From positions 336,460 to 400,459 of the forward strand of contig NZ_JADDJF010000001.1 in assembly GCF_017811755.1 (NCBI RefSeq): a stretch of 64,000 nucleotides of DNA, written 5' to 3'. Shown here one piece after another: positions 23,112 to 31,700 of this stretch. Positions within the stretch are counted from its first letter, which is position 1, and each line of letters opens with the position of its first letter. The DNA is from Pararhodobacter sp. SW119. Its GTDB lineage: Bacteria > Pseudomonadota > Alphaproteobacteria > Rhodobacterales > Rhodobacteraceae. Below the pieces are notes generated by a model. That model ran no database searches. It had not been told where the DNA came from and saw only the letters and a list, made by a program, of their open reading frames with translations. Made by a program: the position numbers and the translations under genes.

Positions 23112-23711
23112 TCAGCCGGTTCGCGGGCGCGGAAAGCCGAAAAGAAGGGCCGAGACGCGCAGGAACCGGGCCAGCGCGGCAAGGCCGATATAGGCGAAGG
23201 CAACGACGATCACGCCCTTGATCGCCCAGCGGTTGGCCAACCCCCCGGGCGCCGAGGAGGTCTCGCCTCGCGTGTAGGAGGCTTCGACGAAGGGCAGGGC
23301 ATAGGCGATGATCAGGTAGACCATCGGGAAGATCAGCAGGAGGATCGACAGGAATTCGATCCAGGCGCGGGTTCGCGGGCGGAAGTTCGCCGCCAGAAAG
23401 TCGACGCGAACATGGGCGTCGTGGAGGATCGCGTAGCCGATCCCGATCATGAAGCCCACGGCGTAGATGTGCCACTGCACCTCTTCGATCCAGATGTAGT
23501 TGACACGCAGCGCGTAGCGCATCGTCACGTTCGCGACGATGATCAGCATCAGGATTGCCCAGAGCCAGTTGATCACCCAGGACAGCGCGCCCAGCCCGCT
23601 TTCGATCACGTCCGAGACCCGCGTGCGCGGAAAATCCAGCGCATGCGTGCGCGCCGCGGCCTCATCCACCTTGTGCAGGTCCAGTTCGAAAGCGGACTTC
23701 TTAGGTGCCAT
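23112..23711 (-). CDS. TRAP transporter small permease (DctQ family), second system
   Basis: 199 residues. A hydrophilic 40-residue N-terminus is followed by four hydrophobic segments (about 47-70, 80-100, 120-140, 165-190). VNYIWIEEVQWHIYAVGFMIGIG is the usual DctQ loop and helix. Start ATG 23711 has GGAGGCGGG upstream. Between it and the large-permease gene, 93 bp contain a stem GGACCG-N6-CGGTCC (23076-23093). Confidence 0.88.
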   Translation of the reverse strand: MAPKKSAFELDLHKVDEAAARTHALDFPRTRVSDVIESGLGALSWVINWLWAILMLIIVANVTMRYALRVNYIWIEEVQWHIYAVGFMIGIGYAILHDAHVRVDFLAANFRPRTRAWIEFLSILLLIFPMVYLIIAYALPFVEASYTRGETSSAPGGLANRWAIKGVIVVAFAYIGLAALARFLRVSALLFGFPRPRTG

Positions 23712-23790
23712 GCAATACCCGCCTCCCCGCGGAGTGCGCGGCGCCCTTCGCCGGTATCCTCGGCCGCCGGGCACGGCGCGGCGTGATAGC

Positions 23791-23847
23791 GGCGCGCCCC
23801 CGGCGGGGGGCGCGCCATCCTGCGGACGCCGGGGCGCAAGCGCCCCG
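23791..23847 (-). other. Two intercistronic GC hairpins between TRAP P and Q genes
   Basis: An 11-bp perfect stem GGCGCGCCCCC/GGGGGCGCGCC with GGCG loop (23791-23816) and a second 7-bp stem GGGGCGC/GCGCCCC (23831-23846) lie between the binding-protein stop and the small-permease start. There is no T-run. As in the first TRAP operon they probably stabilise the upstream message or partly terminate. Confidence 0.6.
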
Positions 23848-23855
23848 CGCCGCGT

Positions 23856-24941
23856 TTACTCGCCGATGCGGGTCTGCCAGTCGCGCGGCAGGTAGCCCTG
23901 TTCCTTCCAAGGCCGCAGCTCGGCCTGGTAGTCCATCATCGAGCTGTAGACCTTGCCGAACATCTCGTCCTGTTCGGACCAGCGGCCCAGCACCGTGTTC
24001 GCCGCCTCGCGGAAGGCCGCGATCTGCTCTTCGGAATAGGTGCGCACGTTGGTGCCGCGCTCTTCAAAGCTGGTGATGATCGCGCCCTGCAGCGCTTCGG
24101 CGCGGGCGATGGCATAGGCGTTGCCGGCCATGCAGGCCATGTTGAACACGGCTTGCGTCTGCTCGCTCAGCCCGTTCCAGACGTCGAGGTTGACGTAGAG
24201 GAACTGGTTGGTCGAGGGCTGGTGCCAGCCGGGCAGATAGAGGTAATCGGCGACCTGATAGAAGCCGAGCTGTTCATCGACCGTCGGCAGCGAGAATTCG
24301 GTGCCGTCCAGCGTGCCGGTTTCGAGCGCCTGGTACAGCTCGCCGCCGGGCAGCAGCGTCACCGACATGCCGAATTCCTGGAAGATCTCGCCGCCGACGC
24401 CGGCGGCACGGAAGCGCAGGCCCCGAAGATCCTCGACGTTGTTCATTTCGCTGCGGAACCAGCCGGCGGTCTCGGGGCTGATCGTGCCGCAGAGGATCGG
24501 ATGGACGTTGTAGGGGTGGAAGGTCTCTTCCAGCAGTTCCTGCCCACCGTGATGCGTCATCCAGGCCAGGAATTCGATCGATTCCAGACCGAAGGGCGTG
24601 GCGCCGAAGAGGGCGGCGGCCGGAACGGTGCCCCATTCATAGCCCATCCAGCTGTAGCCGGCGTCGATATTGCCCTCCGACACGTTCTCGAAGATCGAGA
24701 GCGCGGGAATGACCGTGCCGGGTTCGGCGACGCGCAGATCGATCGCGCCGTCCGTCGCCGCGCGCAACTGGTCGGCGACCCAAGGCATGGTGTCGCCCAG
24801 TGCGGTCAGCGTCGAGGCGAACGACATCGGCACCTGCCAGCGTACGCGGTCCAGCGCGTCGGCGGCCGAGGCGCTGGCCATGAAAGCAAGCGCGCCGATC
24901 GCGGCCGCGCTGCCCAGAAAGTGCGTTCTTGTAGGTTTCAT
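23856..24941 (-). CDS. TRAP transporter substrate-binding protein (DctP family), second system
   Basis: 361 residues with a Sec-type signal peptide (MKPTRTHFLGSAAAIGALAF, cleavage after ASASAA near 27). The mature protein is of the TakP-like branch, with FRSEMNNVEDLRGLRFRAAG carrying the ligand-gripping arginines. It therefore probably binds a 2-oxo or other carboxylic acid. ATG 24941 has GGAGG at a good distance; longer in-frame starts add an implausible N-terminus. It resembles the hut-linked binding protein in layout but is clearly diverged. The adjacent divergent gene is a HisC-like aminotransferase. Confidence 0.9.
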   Translation of the reverse strand: MKPTRTHFLGSAAAIGALAFMASASAADALDRVRWQVPMSFASTLTALGDTMPWVADQLRAATDGAIDLRVAEPGTVIPALSIFENVSEGNIDAGYSWMGYEWGTVPAAALFGATPFGLESIEFLAWMTHHGGQELLEETFHPYNVHPILCGTISPETAGWFRSEMNNVEDLRGLRFRAAGVGGEIFQEFGMSVTLLPGGELYQALETGTLDGTEFSLPTVDEQLGFYQVADYLYLPGWHQPSTNQFLYVNLDVWNGLSEQTQAVFNMACMAGNAYAIARAEALQGAIITSFEERGTNVRTYSEEQIAAFREAANTVLGRWSEQDEMFGKVYSSMMDYQAELRPWKEQGYLPRDWQTRIGE

Positions 24942-25111
24942 CTGATTCCTCCCCATCGTTGTGGTAAGATTACTTGGCCAATTCCGCGCTGCAAAGCAAC
25001 CTTTCATTCCGGCCCAGCAAGATAAATACCCGATCGCAGGGACATTGCACGGGATTCTTTCGCGCCCGCTTGCGGCTTGTCGAGCGCCCCGGTTTCGGCG
25101 ACAAGAACGTC

Positions 25112-26233
25112 ATGCAGACACCTCGATACACACGCCTCGTCCAGTCGTTGCCCGCCACCGTGCCCTTCGTCGGGCCCGAAACGCAGGAGCGGCTGAGCGG
25201 CTTGCCCTTCGTTGCGCGGCTGGGGGCGAACGAGAACGGTTTCGGCCCGTCCCCGCAGGCGATCAGGGCGATGGCCGACGCCGCGCCGGAGCAGTGGAAG
25301 TATGGCGACGCGCAAAGCCACGACCTGAAGGCGGCGCTGTCGGCGCATCTGGGGCTGCGTCCCGCGCAGATCATCGTGGGCGAGGGGATCGATGGTCTGC
25401 TGGGTTATCTGGTGCGCCTGCTGGTCGAGCCGGGCGATGCGGTCGTCACCTCGGACGGGGCTTATCCGACGTTCAACTACCACGTCGCGGGGTTCGGCGG
25501 CGTGCTGCACAAGGTTCCCTACGCCGGCGATTTCGAGGATCCGGCCGCGCTGTTCGCCCGCGCGCGCGAAACCGGCGCGAAGCTGGTCTATCTGGCCAAC
25601 CCCGACAACCCGATGGGGAGCGCCCATGCCGGCGCGGCGATCGAGAAGGCGCTCGATGATCTGCCCGACGGCACGCTTCTGGTGCTGGACGAGGCCTATA
25701 TCGAATTCGCCCCCGCGGGCACTGCGCCGCGGATCGATCCCGACGATCCGCGCGTGATCCGCTTCCGCACCTTTTCGAAAGGCTATGCACTGGCCGGGGC
25801 ACGGGTCGGCTACGGGCTGGCGGCGCCGGGGCTGATCGCGGCCTTCGACAAGGTGCGCAACCATTTCGGCATGAACCGCGCGGCGCAGATCGCCGCGCTC
25901 GCGGCCCTGCAGGATCAGGACTGGCTGGCGCAGGTCGTGGCAAGGGTCGCGGACAGCCGCGACCGCCTGGCGCGGATCGCCGCGGAGAACGGGCTGCGGG
26001 CGCTGCCGTCGGCTACGAACTTCGTTGCCATCGACTGCGGCGGCGACGGCGAATTCGCCCGCGCCGTGCTGGCGGCGCTGGTGGCGCGCGGGGTGTTCAT
26101 CCGCATGCCCTTCGTCGCGCCGCAGGACCGCTGCATCCGCGTCAGCTGCGGCCCCGAGGACGAGGTCGCGGCTTTCGCCGCCGCCCTGCCCGCGGCCCTG
26201 GCCGAGGCGCGCGAAAAGACCCCGCACGCGTGA
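25112..26233 (+). CDS. PLP-dependent aminotransferase, HisC-like (class I/II)
   Basis: 373 residues. Fold-type I aminotransferase related to histidinol-phosphate aminotransferase. ANENGFGPSP near the N-terminus, YLANPDNPMGS, VLDEAYIEF, and the PLP lysine K223 in FSKGYALAGARVGYG are all present. There are no his genes nearby, so it is probably a paralogue acting on aromatic or other amino acids rather than the biosynthetic HisC. Start ATG 25112 is chosen from the family N-terminus; no strong ribosome site is visible. It is divergent from the second TRAP operon and followed by a thioesterase. Confidence 0.85.
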   Translation: MQTPRYTRLVQSLPATVPFVGPETQERLSGLPFVARLGANENGFGPSPQAIRAMADAAPEQWKYGDAQSHDLKAALSAHLGLRPAQIIVGEGIDGLLGYLVRLLVEPGDAVVTSDGAYPTFNYHVAGFGGVLHKVPYAGDFEDPAALFARARETGAKLVYLANPDNPMGSAHAGAAIEKALDDLPDGTLLVLDEAYIEFAPAGTAPRIDPDDPRVIRFRTFSKGYALAGARVGYGLAAPGLIAAFDKVRNHFGMNRAAQIAALAALQDQDWLAQVVARVADSRDRLARIAAENGLRALPSATNFVAIDCGGDGEFARAVLAALVARGVFIRMPFVAPQDRCIRVSCGPEDEVAAFAAALPAALAEAREKTPHA

Positions 26234-26314
26234 CGCGGCGTCGAAAGCGCAGCTTCCGGGTTGGTGCCCGCCGCGCCGGGCGCTAGCCTGCCGCCATCGA
26301 AAGCCGAGGATCAA

Positions 26315-26800
26315 ATGCCCGACCAGTTTGTTGCCCGAACCCCCGAAGACCTTGCCGATCCCGCCGCGCTGCGCGGGATAAGCGGGCTCGATTTCATCCG
26401 CGCGATCTTCGACGGGCGGATCGGCGGTGCGCCGATTGCCGGGCTGATGCACTTTCGCCTGCGGCTGGTCGAGGAGGGGCGCGTGGTCTTCCGCGGCGCG
26501 CCGGCTTTCGAGCATCTGAACCCGATGGGCGGGGTGCACGGGGGCTGGTACGGCACGATCCTCGATTCGGCGCTGGGCTGCGCGGTGGCGACGATGCTGC
26601 CGGCGGGGCGCGGCTACACGACGCTGGAATACAAGGTCAACATCACCCGCGGCCTGTCCATCGGCACCGAGGTCGATTGCGAGGCGCGGGTCAGCCACGT
26701 CGGCCGCACCACTGGCGTCGCCGAGGGGTCGATCCGCGGGGTCGCGGACGGCAAGCTTTATGCGACCGGGTCGACCACCTGCCTGGTGCTGGGGGGCTGA
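26315..26800 (+). CDS. PaaI-family hotdog thioesterase
   Basis: 161 residues forming a single hotdog domain. LNPMGGVHGGWYGTILDSALGCAV carries the conserved Gly/His and acidic residue of the PaaI family. TTLEYKVNITRGLSIGTEV and VAEGSIRGVADGKLYATGSTTCLV complete the fold. These enzymes cleave acyl-CoA or aryl-CoA thioesters; the substrate is unknown. ATG 26315 has GAGGAT upstream. It is followed after 2 bp by the DUF3237 gene, so the two are almost certainly co-translated. Confidence 0.88.
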   Translation: MPDQFVARTPEDLADPAALRGISGLDFIRAIFDGRIGGAPIAGLMHFRLRLVEEGRVVFRGAPAFEHLNPMGGVHGGWYGTILDSALGCAVATMLPAGRGYTTLEYKVNITRGLSIGTEVDCEARVSHVGRTTGVAEGSIRGVADGKLYATGSTTCLVLGG

Positions 26801-26802
26801 GG

Positions 26803-27258
26803 GTGACGGCGCCGACGCCGATGCCGATGCCGACCGCCCCGGGGCTGGAGTTCGTGGCCCGGCTGCGGGTGACGGTCGCCCCGGCCGTGCCGCTGGGTCC
26901 GGTCGATGGCGGGCAGCGGGTGATGATCCCGATCACCGGCGGCACCGTCGCGGGGCCGCGGCTTTCGGGCGTCGTCTTGCCGGGCGGGGCGGATTGGGCG
27001 ACGCGGCGGGCGGACGGCACGTCGCGCGTCTGGGCGCGGTATGCGCTGCGACTGGAGGACGGGACGGTTCTGGGCGTCACCAATGCCGGGATCGTGGGCG
27101 CGGCGATCGCGGGGCGGCGCGAGGGCCGGACGCGGTGCGAGTTCGAGGCGCCGGACGGGCCGCATGGCTGGCTGCGCGATGCGATGATCCTGGGGGTGTT
27201 GACCCTGGGTCCCGAGGCGCCGGATTGCGTGATGCTGGCGTTCTGGCGGGTGGTTTGA
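26803..27258 (+). CDS. DUF3237 family protein
   Basis: About 151 residues. The DUF3237 pattern is clear: LEFVARLRVTV at the start, GQRVMIPITGGTVAGPRLSGVV, LPGGADWATRRADGTSRVWA and LRLEDGTVLGVTNAG. The biochemical function of this beta-rich family is not established. The start is taken as GTG 26803, two bases behind the thioesterase stop; ATG 26821 and 26827 are alternatives within a short TPMPMPTAPG leader. An element of the palindrome family follows the stop by 52 bp. Confidence 0.8.
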   Translation: MTAPTPMPMPTAPGLEFVARLRVTVAPAVPLGPVDGGQRVMIPITGGTVAGPRLSGVVLPGGADWATRRADGTSRVWARYALRLEDGTVLGVTNAGIVGAAIAGRREGRTRCEFEAPDGPHGWLRDAMILGVLTLGPEAPDCVMLAFWRVV

Positions 27259-27310
27259 GGCCGGGTCGCGGTGTCGCTGCGGTGGGGCGAGACCCCGGAA
27301 AAGCGCGGGT

Positions 27311-27371
27311 GCTCGCGCGCGAGCGTTTCTTCAAGCCGTTGAGATATAGCCAGAAAATGACGAAATTAACC
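27311..27371 (+). repeat. Palindrome-TTAACC element, copy D
   Basis: Perfect 14-bp palindrome GCTCGCGCGCGAGC (27311-27324). TTAACC lies at 27366-27371, with TTAA ending 51.5 bp from the centre, and is followed by GCAATGAAACTTTC as in copy A. GAGATATAG is in the middle. It lies between convergent genes. Confidence 0.65.
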
Positions 27372-27540
27372 GCAATGAAACTTTCTGCATAGTGCGCCGA
27401 AGTGGCAGTGGGGTGGCACCTGAGGGCATCAGCTATGCGGGTCGGGTTCTTCCGTCAAGGCGCTGACAGGTGACCCGTTCCAGCCGATTGCGCCGGCCAT
27501 TTTACCGCTGCGGGAAGGCGTTTCGGGGGTGCTGGCAAAC

Positions 27541-27584
27541 GTATGGCTGGCGTATGGCTGGCGTATGGCAAACGTATGGCAGCT
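27541..27584. repeat. 11-bp tandem repeat, four units
   Basis: Units GTATGGCTGGC, GTATGGCTGGC, GTATGGCAAAC and GTATGGCAGCT follow each other without gaps, preceded by GGCAAAC. They lie in the 362-bp gap between DUF3237 and DUF2235, 37 bp from the DUF2235 stop. Eleven bases is about one helical turn and out of frame, so it is not a protein repeat. The rest of the gap has the palindrome element and nothing else I can name. Confidence 0.7.
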
Positions 27585-27620
27585 GGCTGGCAGCTTGCCG
27601 GCAGGACCAGGGTGCGGCGC

Positions 27621-28697
27621 TCAGCCGCCTGGCGCCAGGGGGTCGAGGGTATGGTCGGGATCGGCCAGGCGCAGGGCGGTGGGGTGAACACGCTCGGACG
27701 GGTCGGCGCCGACCACGCGCGCGCGCCGGTTCAGGAACAGCCGCGCCCAGCCGTGCAGGTTGCCGCGCATCGGCGCGCGCGGGTCGCAGGGGAAGCGTCC
27801 GCGCCAGCCATCGGGCAGGGGCAAACCCTCGCCCCCGGCGCGGCGCAGCATCCAGACCAGCGGGATATGCGCCAGCGGCAGGGGCGCGGTCAGCCCTTCC
27901 ATCTTGCCGCCGATGTCGGAATGCGCGCCGCGAAACCACACCTGCTCGACCCGGTTCAGGGGCGTGGGCGGGCGGCGCGTCTCCCACAGGACCGGCGTGT
28001 AGGCGACGCGGGTCTCATTCAGCGCCAGCGCCTGGCAGCCGTGGCGGATGGTCGGGCCCAGCCGGTGGTCGTGGAAGGCATGCGCCGGTTCGGACCAGCG
28101 GCGCACGCCGGGCAGGGTGACCCCCAGCGCCTTGACGGTATCGAAGACCCCGACGAAGTCGACCGTCAGGCCGGGGTGGGCGTAGGCGGCACGAAACGCG
28201 GCGCGGGCGGCGTCGGGTTCCTCCATCCGGTAGTGGCGGTAGGCGGTGCGGATCGCGCGCACCGTCGCTTCCTCGGCGCGTAGCAGGCCCACGCGGTCGA
28301 TCATCCCGGCGAGCGAGCGCACGGCGAAGGCCCCGCGCGAGAATCCGAACAGGAAGATCCGGTCGCCGGGTCGGTAGCGCGAGGCCAGAAAGCCGTAGGC
28401 GCGCCGGATCTGCCGGTTGATGCCGCGCCCCAGCGCGACGTCGCTGACCTCGCGCCAGCGGGTCATCTGGATGCCTTCCTCGTAGAACATCGACAGCCGC
28501 GCGGGCTCGGCAATCTCGCGCAGCAGGTGGTAGATCCGCCCGATATGCGTGAGCCACGGCTCCTCAAGCGAGCAGAGCGTGCCGTCGAGCAGGATCACAT
28601 GCGTGACCGATCCGCGCGCATGGCCGGGATCGGGCGTATGGGCGTGATCGGGGTGCGGATGCGCGAGGCGAACCTGCCCCGCCCGACGCGCGGTCAT
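27621..28697 (-). CDS. DUF2235 (alpha/beta-hydrolase-like) protein
   Basis: 358 residues. The DUF2235 signature is present: VILLDGTLCSLEEPW near the start of the domain, the nucleophile elbow FLFGFSRGAFAVRSLAGMI, DFVGVFDTVKALG, and VWFRGAHSDIGGKMEG. The family includes T6SS-associated phospholipase-like enzymes, but here no T6SS genes are near. ATG 28697 overlaps the preceding molybdoenzyme stop (ATGA). The first 30 residues (TARRAGQVRLAHPHPDHAHT) are His/Pro-rich and may not be part of the domain. Role with the molybdoenzyme is unknown. Confidence 0.82.
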   Translation of the reverse strand: MTARRAGQVRLAHPHPDHAHTPDPGHARGSVTHVILLDGTLCSLEEPWLTHIGRIYHLLREIAEPARLSMFYEEGIQMTRWREVSDVALGRGINRQIRRAYGFLASRYRPGDRIFLFGFSRGAFAVRSLAGMIDRVGLLRAEEATVRAIRTAYRHYRMEEPDAARAAFRAAYAHPGLTVDFVGVFDTVKALGVTLPGVRRWSEPAHAFHDHRLGPTIRHGCQALALNETRVAYTPVLWETRRPPTPLNRVEQVWFRGAHSDIGGKMEGLTAPLPLAHIPLVWMLRRAGGEGLPLPDGWRGRFPCDPRAPMRGNLHGWARLFLNRRARVVGADPSERVHPTALRLADPDHTLDPLAPGG

Positions 28698-30988
28698 CCC
28701 GGCGCGCGGCCCTCGGCGGCCTGCAGCCAGGACCAGACGCGCGCGGGCGTCAGCGGCATGTCGACCTGACGCACGCCGCGCGTCCACATCGCATCCAGCG
28801 CGGCATTGGCGATGGCCGGCAGCGCGCCGACGGTGCCGGCCTCGCCGCAGCCCTTCATGCCCATCGGGTTGTAGGTCGACGGGGTCGGCACGCTTTCGAA
28901 GGTGACGAAGGGCAGGTCGGTCGCGCGCGGCATGGCGTAGTCCATGAAGCTGCCGGTCAGCAGCTGCCCGTCGGCGTCAAAGCGCATGTCCTCGCAGACC
29001 GCCTGTCCGAAGCCCTGCGCGACGCCGCCGTGGACCTGCCCGATGGCCAGCGCCGGGTTCATCAGGTTGCCGAAATCGTCCACCGCCAGGTAGCGGTCGA
29101 GGGTCAGCGCGCCGGTCTCGGGGTCGATCTCGACCTCGCAGAGATGAACGCCGTTGGGGAAGGACCGGCCGGGCAGCTTGGCGCGCGTCGCGTGCCGCAG
29201 AATGTCGTCGCGGCCGTGTTCGCGGGCGAGATCCGCGGCCTCGATCAGGGTCGGGCGGCGGTTGGAGTTCGGCGCGTGGAAGTTGCCGTCCTCGAAATCG
29301 AAGGGGCCGGCGTCGAGGGTGTCTTCGAGGAAGGTCGCGAAGCTGGCGACCATCTGCTCGGCCAGCGCATGGGTGGCGAAGGTCTGCACCGTGACCGAGC
29401 GCGAGCCGCCGGTGCCGCCGCCGCGCGCGATGCGGTCGGTGTCGCCCTGCACGACCTCGATGCGGTCCTCGTCGATGCCGGTCAGGCCGGAGAGGTAGCG
29501 GGCATAGACCGTCTCGTGCCCCTGGCCGTTCGACTGGGTGCCGACATAGAGGGTGACGCCGCCGTCGTCGGCAAATTCGACCGTCGCGCCCTCGGAATCG
29601 TCGCCGAGGATCGATTCGATGTAGAAGGCGAGGCCGAGGCCGCGCAACCGGCCCTGGGCCGCGCTTTCGGCGCGGCGGGCGTCGAAGCCGGCGATATCGC
29701 CCAGCTCCTCGGCCCGCGACAGCACGCGGGCGAAATCGCCCACGTCGTAGGTCACCTCCATCGGCGTGGTGTAGGGGAAGGCATCGGGGGCGATCAGGTT
29801 GCGGCGGCGGAGGTCGACGGGCGACAGGCCCAGTTCGCGCGCGGCCAGGTCCATCGTGCGTTCCAGCGCGGTGATCGATTCAGGCCGGCCTGCGCCGCGA
29901 TAGGCGTCGACGGGGGTGGTGTTGGTGTAGATCCCCTGCGCGGTCAGCAGCGCGCAGGGGATGTCGTAGACCCCGGTCAGCACCTTCGAGAAAAGCTCGG
30001 ACTGGATGTTCTGGCCGAACTGCGAGTTGTAGGCGCCGAGGTTGTAGCGGTTCGTCGCCCGGTAGCCGAGGATGCGGTGATCGGCGTCGAAGGCCAGCTC
30101 GGCGGTGGTTTCCAGATCGCGGGCGCCGTTGTCGGCCAGCATCGATTCGCCCCGGTCGGGGACCCAGGCGACGGGGCGACCGAGCGCGCGGGCGGCCTGG
30201 GCGAGGGCGACATGTTCGGGGTAGATCATCACCTTCATGCCGAAGCCGCCGCCGACATCGGGGGTGGTGACGCGCACGGCTTCCGGGTCCAGCCCCAGCG
30301 TCTTGGCCAGTTCGCGCTTCATGTTCCAGACGCCCTGGCCATTGAAGGCGAAATGCAGGCGTTCGCCGTCCCACTCGGCGAAGGCCACGCGCGGCTCCAG
30401 GCTGGCGGCGGTGACGCGGTTCTGGCGCAGGGTCAGGCGGGTGACATGGGCGGCGCGGGCGAAGGCGGCCTCGACCGCCGCCGCGTCGCCCTTCTGCCAG
30501 TCGACCGCCAGGCGGTCGGACATGTCGGGGTGGATCGGCGCGCCGGCGGGGTCCAGGTCCAACTCGGCCTCCAGCGCGTCGATGTCGAGCATGATCGCCT
30601 CGGCCGCGTCCAGTGCCCGGGTGCGGCTGTCGGCGACGACCAGCGCGATCGGCTCGCCCAGATGGCGCACGATCTCGCGCGCCAGCGCCGGGCGGTGCGG
30701 GGTGGCGCCCTGCCGGCCGCGCGGGTCCTTGGCGGCGACCGCCCAGATCGTGTCGGTGACGCCGGCGTCCTCCAGGTCGTCCCAGGTCCAGATGCCGGCG
30801 ACGCCCGGCATGTCGCGCGCCTCGGCGGTGTCCAACTCGGTGATCCGACCATGCGCGACGGGCGTGCGCAGGAAAACGGCGCTGAGCGTCCCCTCGGGCA
30901 GGATGTCGCCCAGGTAGCGCCCGCGCCCGGTCAGGAACCGGATATCCTCGTTCCGCGTGCCGCCTTGCGATTGTCCGAATGCCCGCAT
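28694..30988 (-). CDS. Xanthine dehydrogenase-family molybdopterin-binding subunit (CoxL form II type)
   Basis: 764-residue large subunit of a molybdenum hydroxylase. Visible: the N-terminal RNEDIRFLTGRGRYLGDI, the Mo-cofactor stretch DVGGGFGMKVMIYPEH, AYRGAGRPE at about 361-369 (form II; true CO dehydrogenases have AYRCSFR), SNGQGHETVYARYLSG, and the catalytic glutamate of GCGEAGTVGALP near 715. It presumably hydroxylates an aldehyde or N-heterocycle. The small (2Fe-2S) and medium (FAD) subunits normally encoded beside it are absent on both sides. It is therefore an orphan, or uses subunits encoded elsewhere. ATG 30988 has GGGGAG upstream. Confidence 0.9.
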   Translation of the reverse strand: MRAFGQSQGGTRNEDIRFLTGRGRYLGDILPEGTLSAVFLRTPVAHGRITELDTAEARDMPGVAGIWTWDDLEDAGVTDTIWAVAAKDPRGRQGATPHRPALAREIVRHLGEPIALVVADSRTRALDAAEAIMLDIDALEAELDLDPAGAPIHPDMSDRLAVDWQKGDAAAVEAAFARAAHVTRLTLRQNRVTAASLEPRVAFAEWDGERLHFAFNGQGVWNMKRELAKTLGLDPEAVRVTTPDVGGGFGMKVMIYPEHVALAQAARALGRPVAWVPDRGESMLADNGARDLETTAELAFDADHRILGYRATNRYNLGAYNSQFGQNIQSELFSKVLTGVYDIPCALLTAQGIYTNTTPVDAYRGAGRPESITALERTMDLAARELGLSPVDLRRRNLIAPDAFPYTTPMEVTYDVGDFARVLSRAEELGDIAGFDARRAESAAQGRLRGLGLAFYIESILGDDSEGATVEFADDGGVTLYVGTQSNGQGHETVYARYLSGLTGIDEDRIEVVQGDTDRIARGGGTGGSRSVTVQTFATHALAEQMVASFATFLEDTLDAGPFDFEDGNFHAPNSNRRPTLIEAADLAREHGRDDILRHATRAKLPGRSFPNGVHLCEVEIDPETGALTLDRYLAVDDFGNLMNPALAIGQVHGGVAQGFGQAVCEDMRFDADGQLLTGSFMDYAMPRATDLPFVTFESVPTPSTYNPMGMKGCGEAGTVGALPAIANAALDAMWTRGVRQVDMPLTPARVWSWLQAAEGRAPG

Positions 30989-31115
30989 GTGACTCCCCTT
31001 GTTGTCGCGGCGGAGGATAGCGGCGCGACCGGCAGGGGCAAGGGGGCGGAGCCCAGGCGGGTCCGGGGCGGTTGAGGGGATTGGAGGGCCGGGGGATTTC
31101 TGCAAGGGTCGGGGC

Positions 31116-31691
31116 ATGGCGGCCGACGAATCCCCTGCGATTGTGCGCCTGCTCAGGCAGGACGCTTTGCGCTGGGAAGTGCTGGGTCACGTGGCGGATA
31201 TGGATCTGCCCGAGGGGTGCGTTGGTGCGGGTTTCGTGCGCAACCTTGTCTGGGACCATTTCCACGAGCGGCGTAGCGATTGCCGGGTGGAGGATATCGA
31301 TGTCCTCTATTTCGATCGCTCCAGGACCGGCGCGGAGGAAGATGCCGAACTGGAAGAGGCCCTGCGCCATCGCGCGCCGGACTTCAAGTGGTCGGTCCGC
31401 AATCAGGCCCGAATGCACCTGCGGAATGGGGATGATCCCTACGGCTCGGTCGAAGATGCCATGCGGTACTGGCCGGAAACGGCGACGGCGGTGGCCGCGC
31501 GGCGGGTGGGCGCGGACTGCATCCTCATCGCGCCCTTCGGGACCGAGGATCTGATGCGGATGATCCTGCGGCCGACATCCGACGCGGCGCACAAGCTGGC
31601 GGCGTTCGACGCGCGGCAGCACGACAGGAAATGGCGCCAGCGATGGCCCGACATGCGGGTGGCCGCGCCGTCCGATAGCCCCTGTCAATAG
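31116..31691 (+). CDS. Nucleotidyltransferase family protein (DUF925 type)
   Basis: 191 residues. It matches the nucleotidyltransferase-like family once called DUF925: AIVRLLRQDALRWEVLGHV, GAGFVRNLVWDHFH, the acidic pair in VEDIDVLYFD (D60, D62), WSVRNQARMHLRNGDDPY and a C-terminal RKWRQRWPDM. Enzymatic activity of the family is unproven. ATG 31116 follows AAGGGTCGGGG. It is divergent from the molybdoenzyme and convergent with ornithine decarboxylase (9 bp apart). Confidence 0.82.
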   Translation: MAADESPAIVRLLRQDALRWEVLGHVADMDLPEGCVGAGFVRNLVWDHFHERRSDCRVEDIDVLYFDRSRTGAEEDAELEEALRHRAPDFKWSVRNQARMHLRNGDDPYGSVEDAMRYWPETATAVAARRVGADCILIAPFGTEDLMRMILRPTSDAAHKLAAFDARQHDRKWRQRWPDMRVAAPSDSPCQ

Positions 31692-31700
31692 GGAAGGGGT

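Noticed and set aside
25112..26233. Biosynthetic HisC of histidine synthesis
   Set aside because: No other his genes are near and the operon partners are a thioesterase and DUF3237; called only HisC-like.
27541..27584. Possible CRISPR or VNTR array
   Set aside because: Units are 11 bp with no spacers, and no cas genes are in the window; listed only as a tandem repeat.
28694..30988. Carbon monoxide dehydrogenase large subunit
   Set aside because: The active-site loop reads AYRGAGR instead of AYRCSFR and the small and medium subunits are missing.
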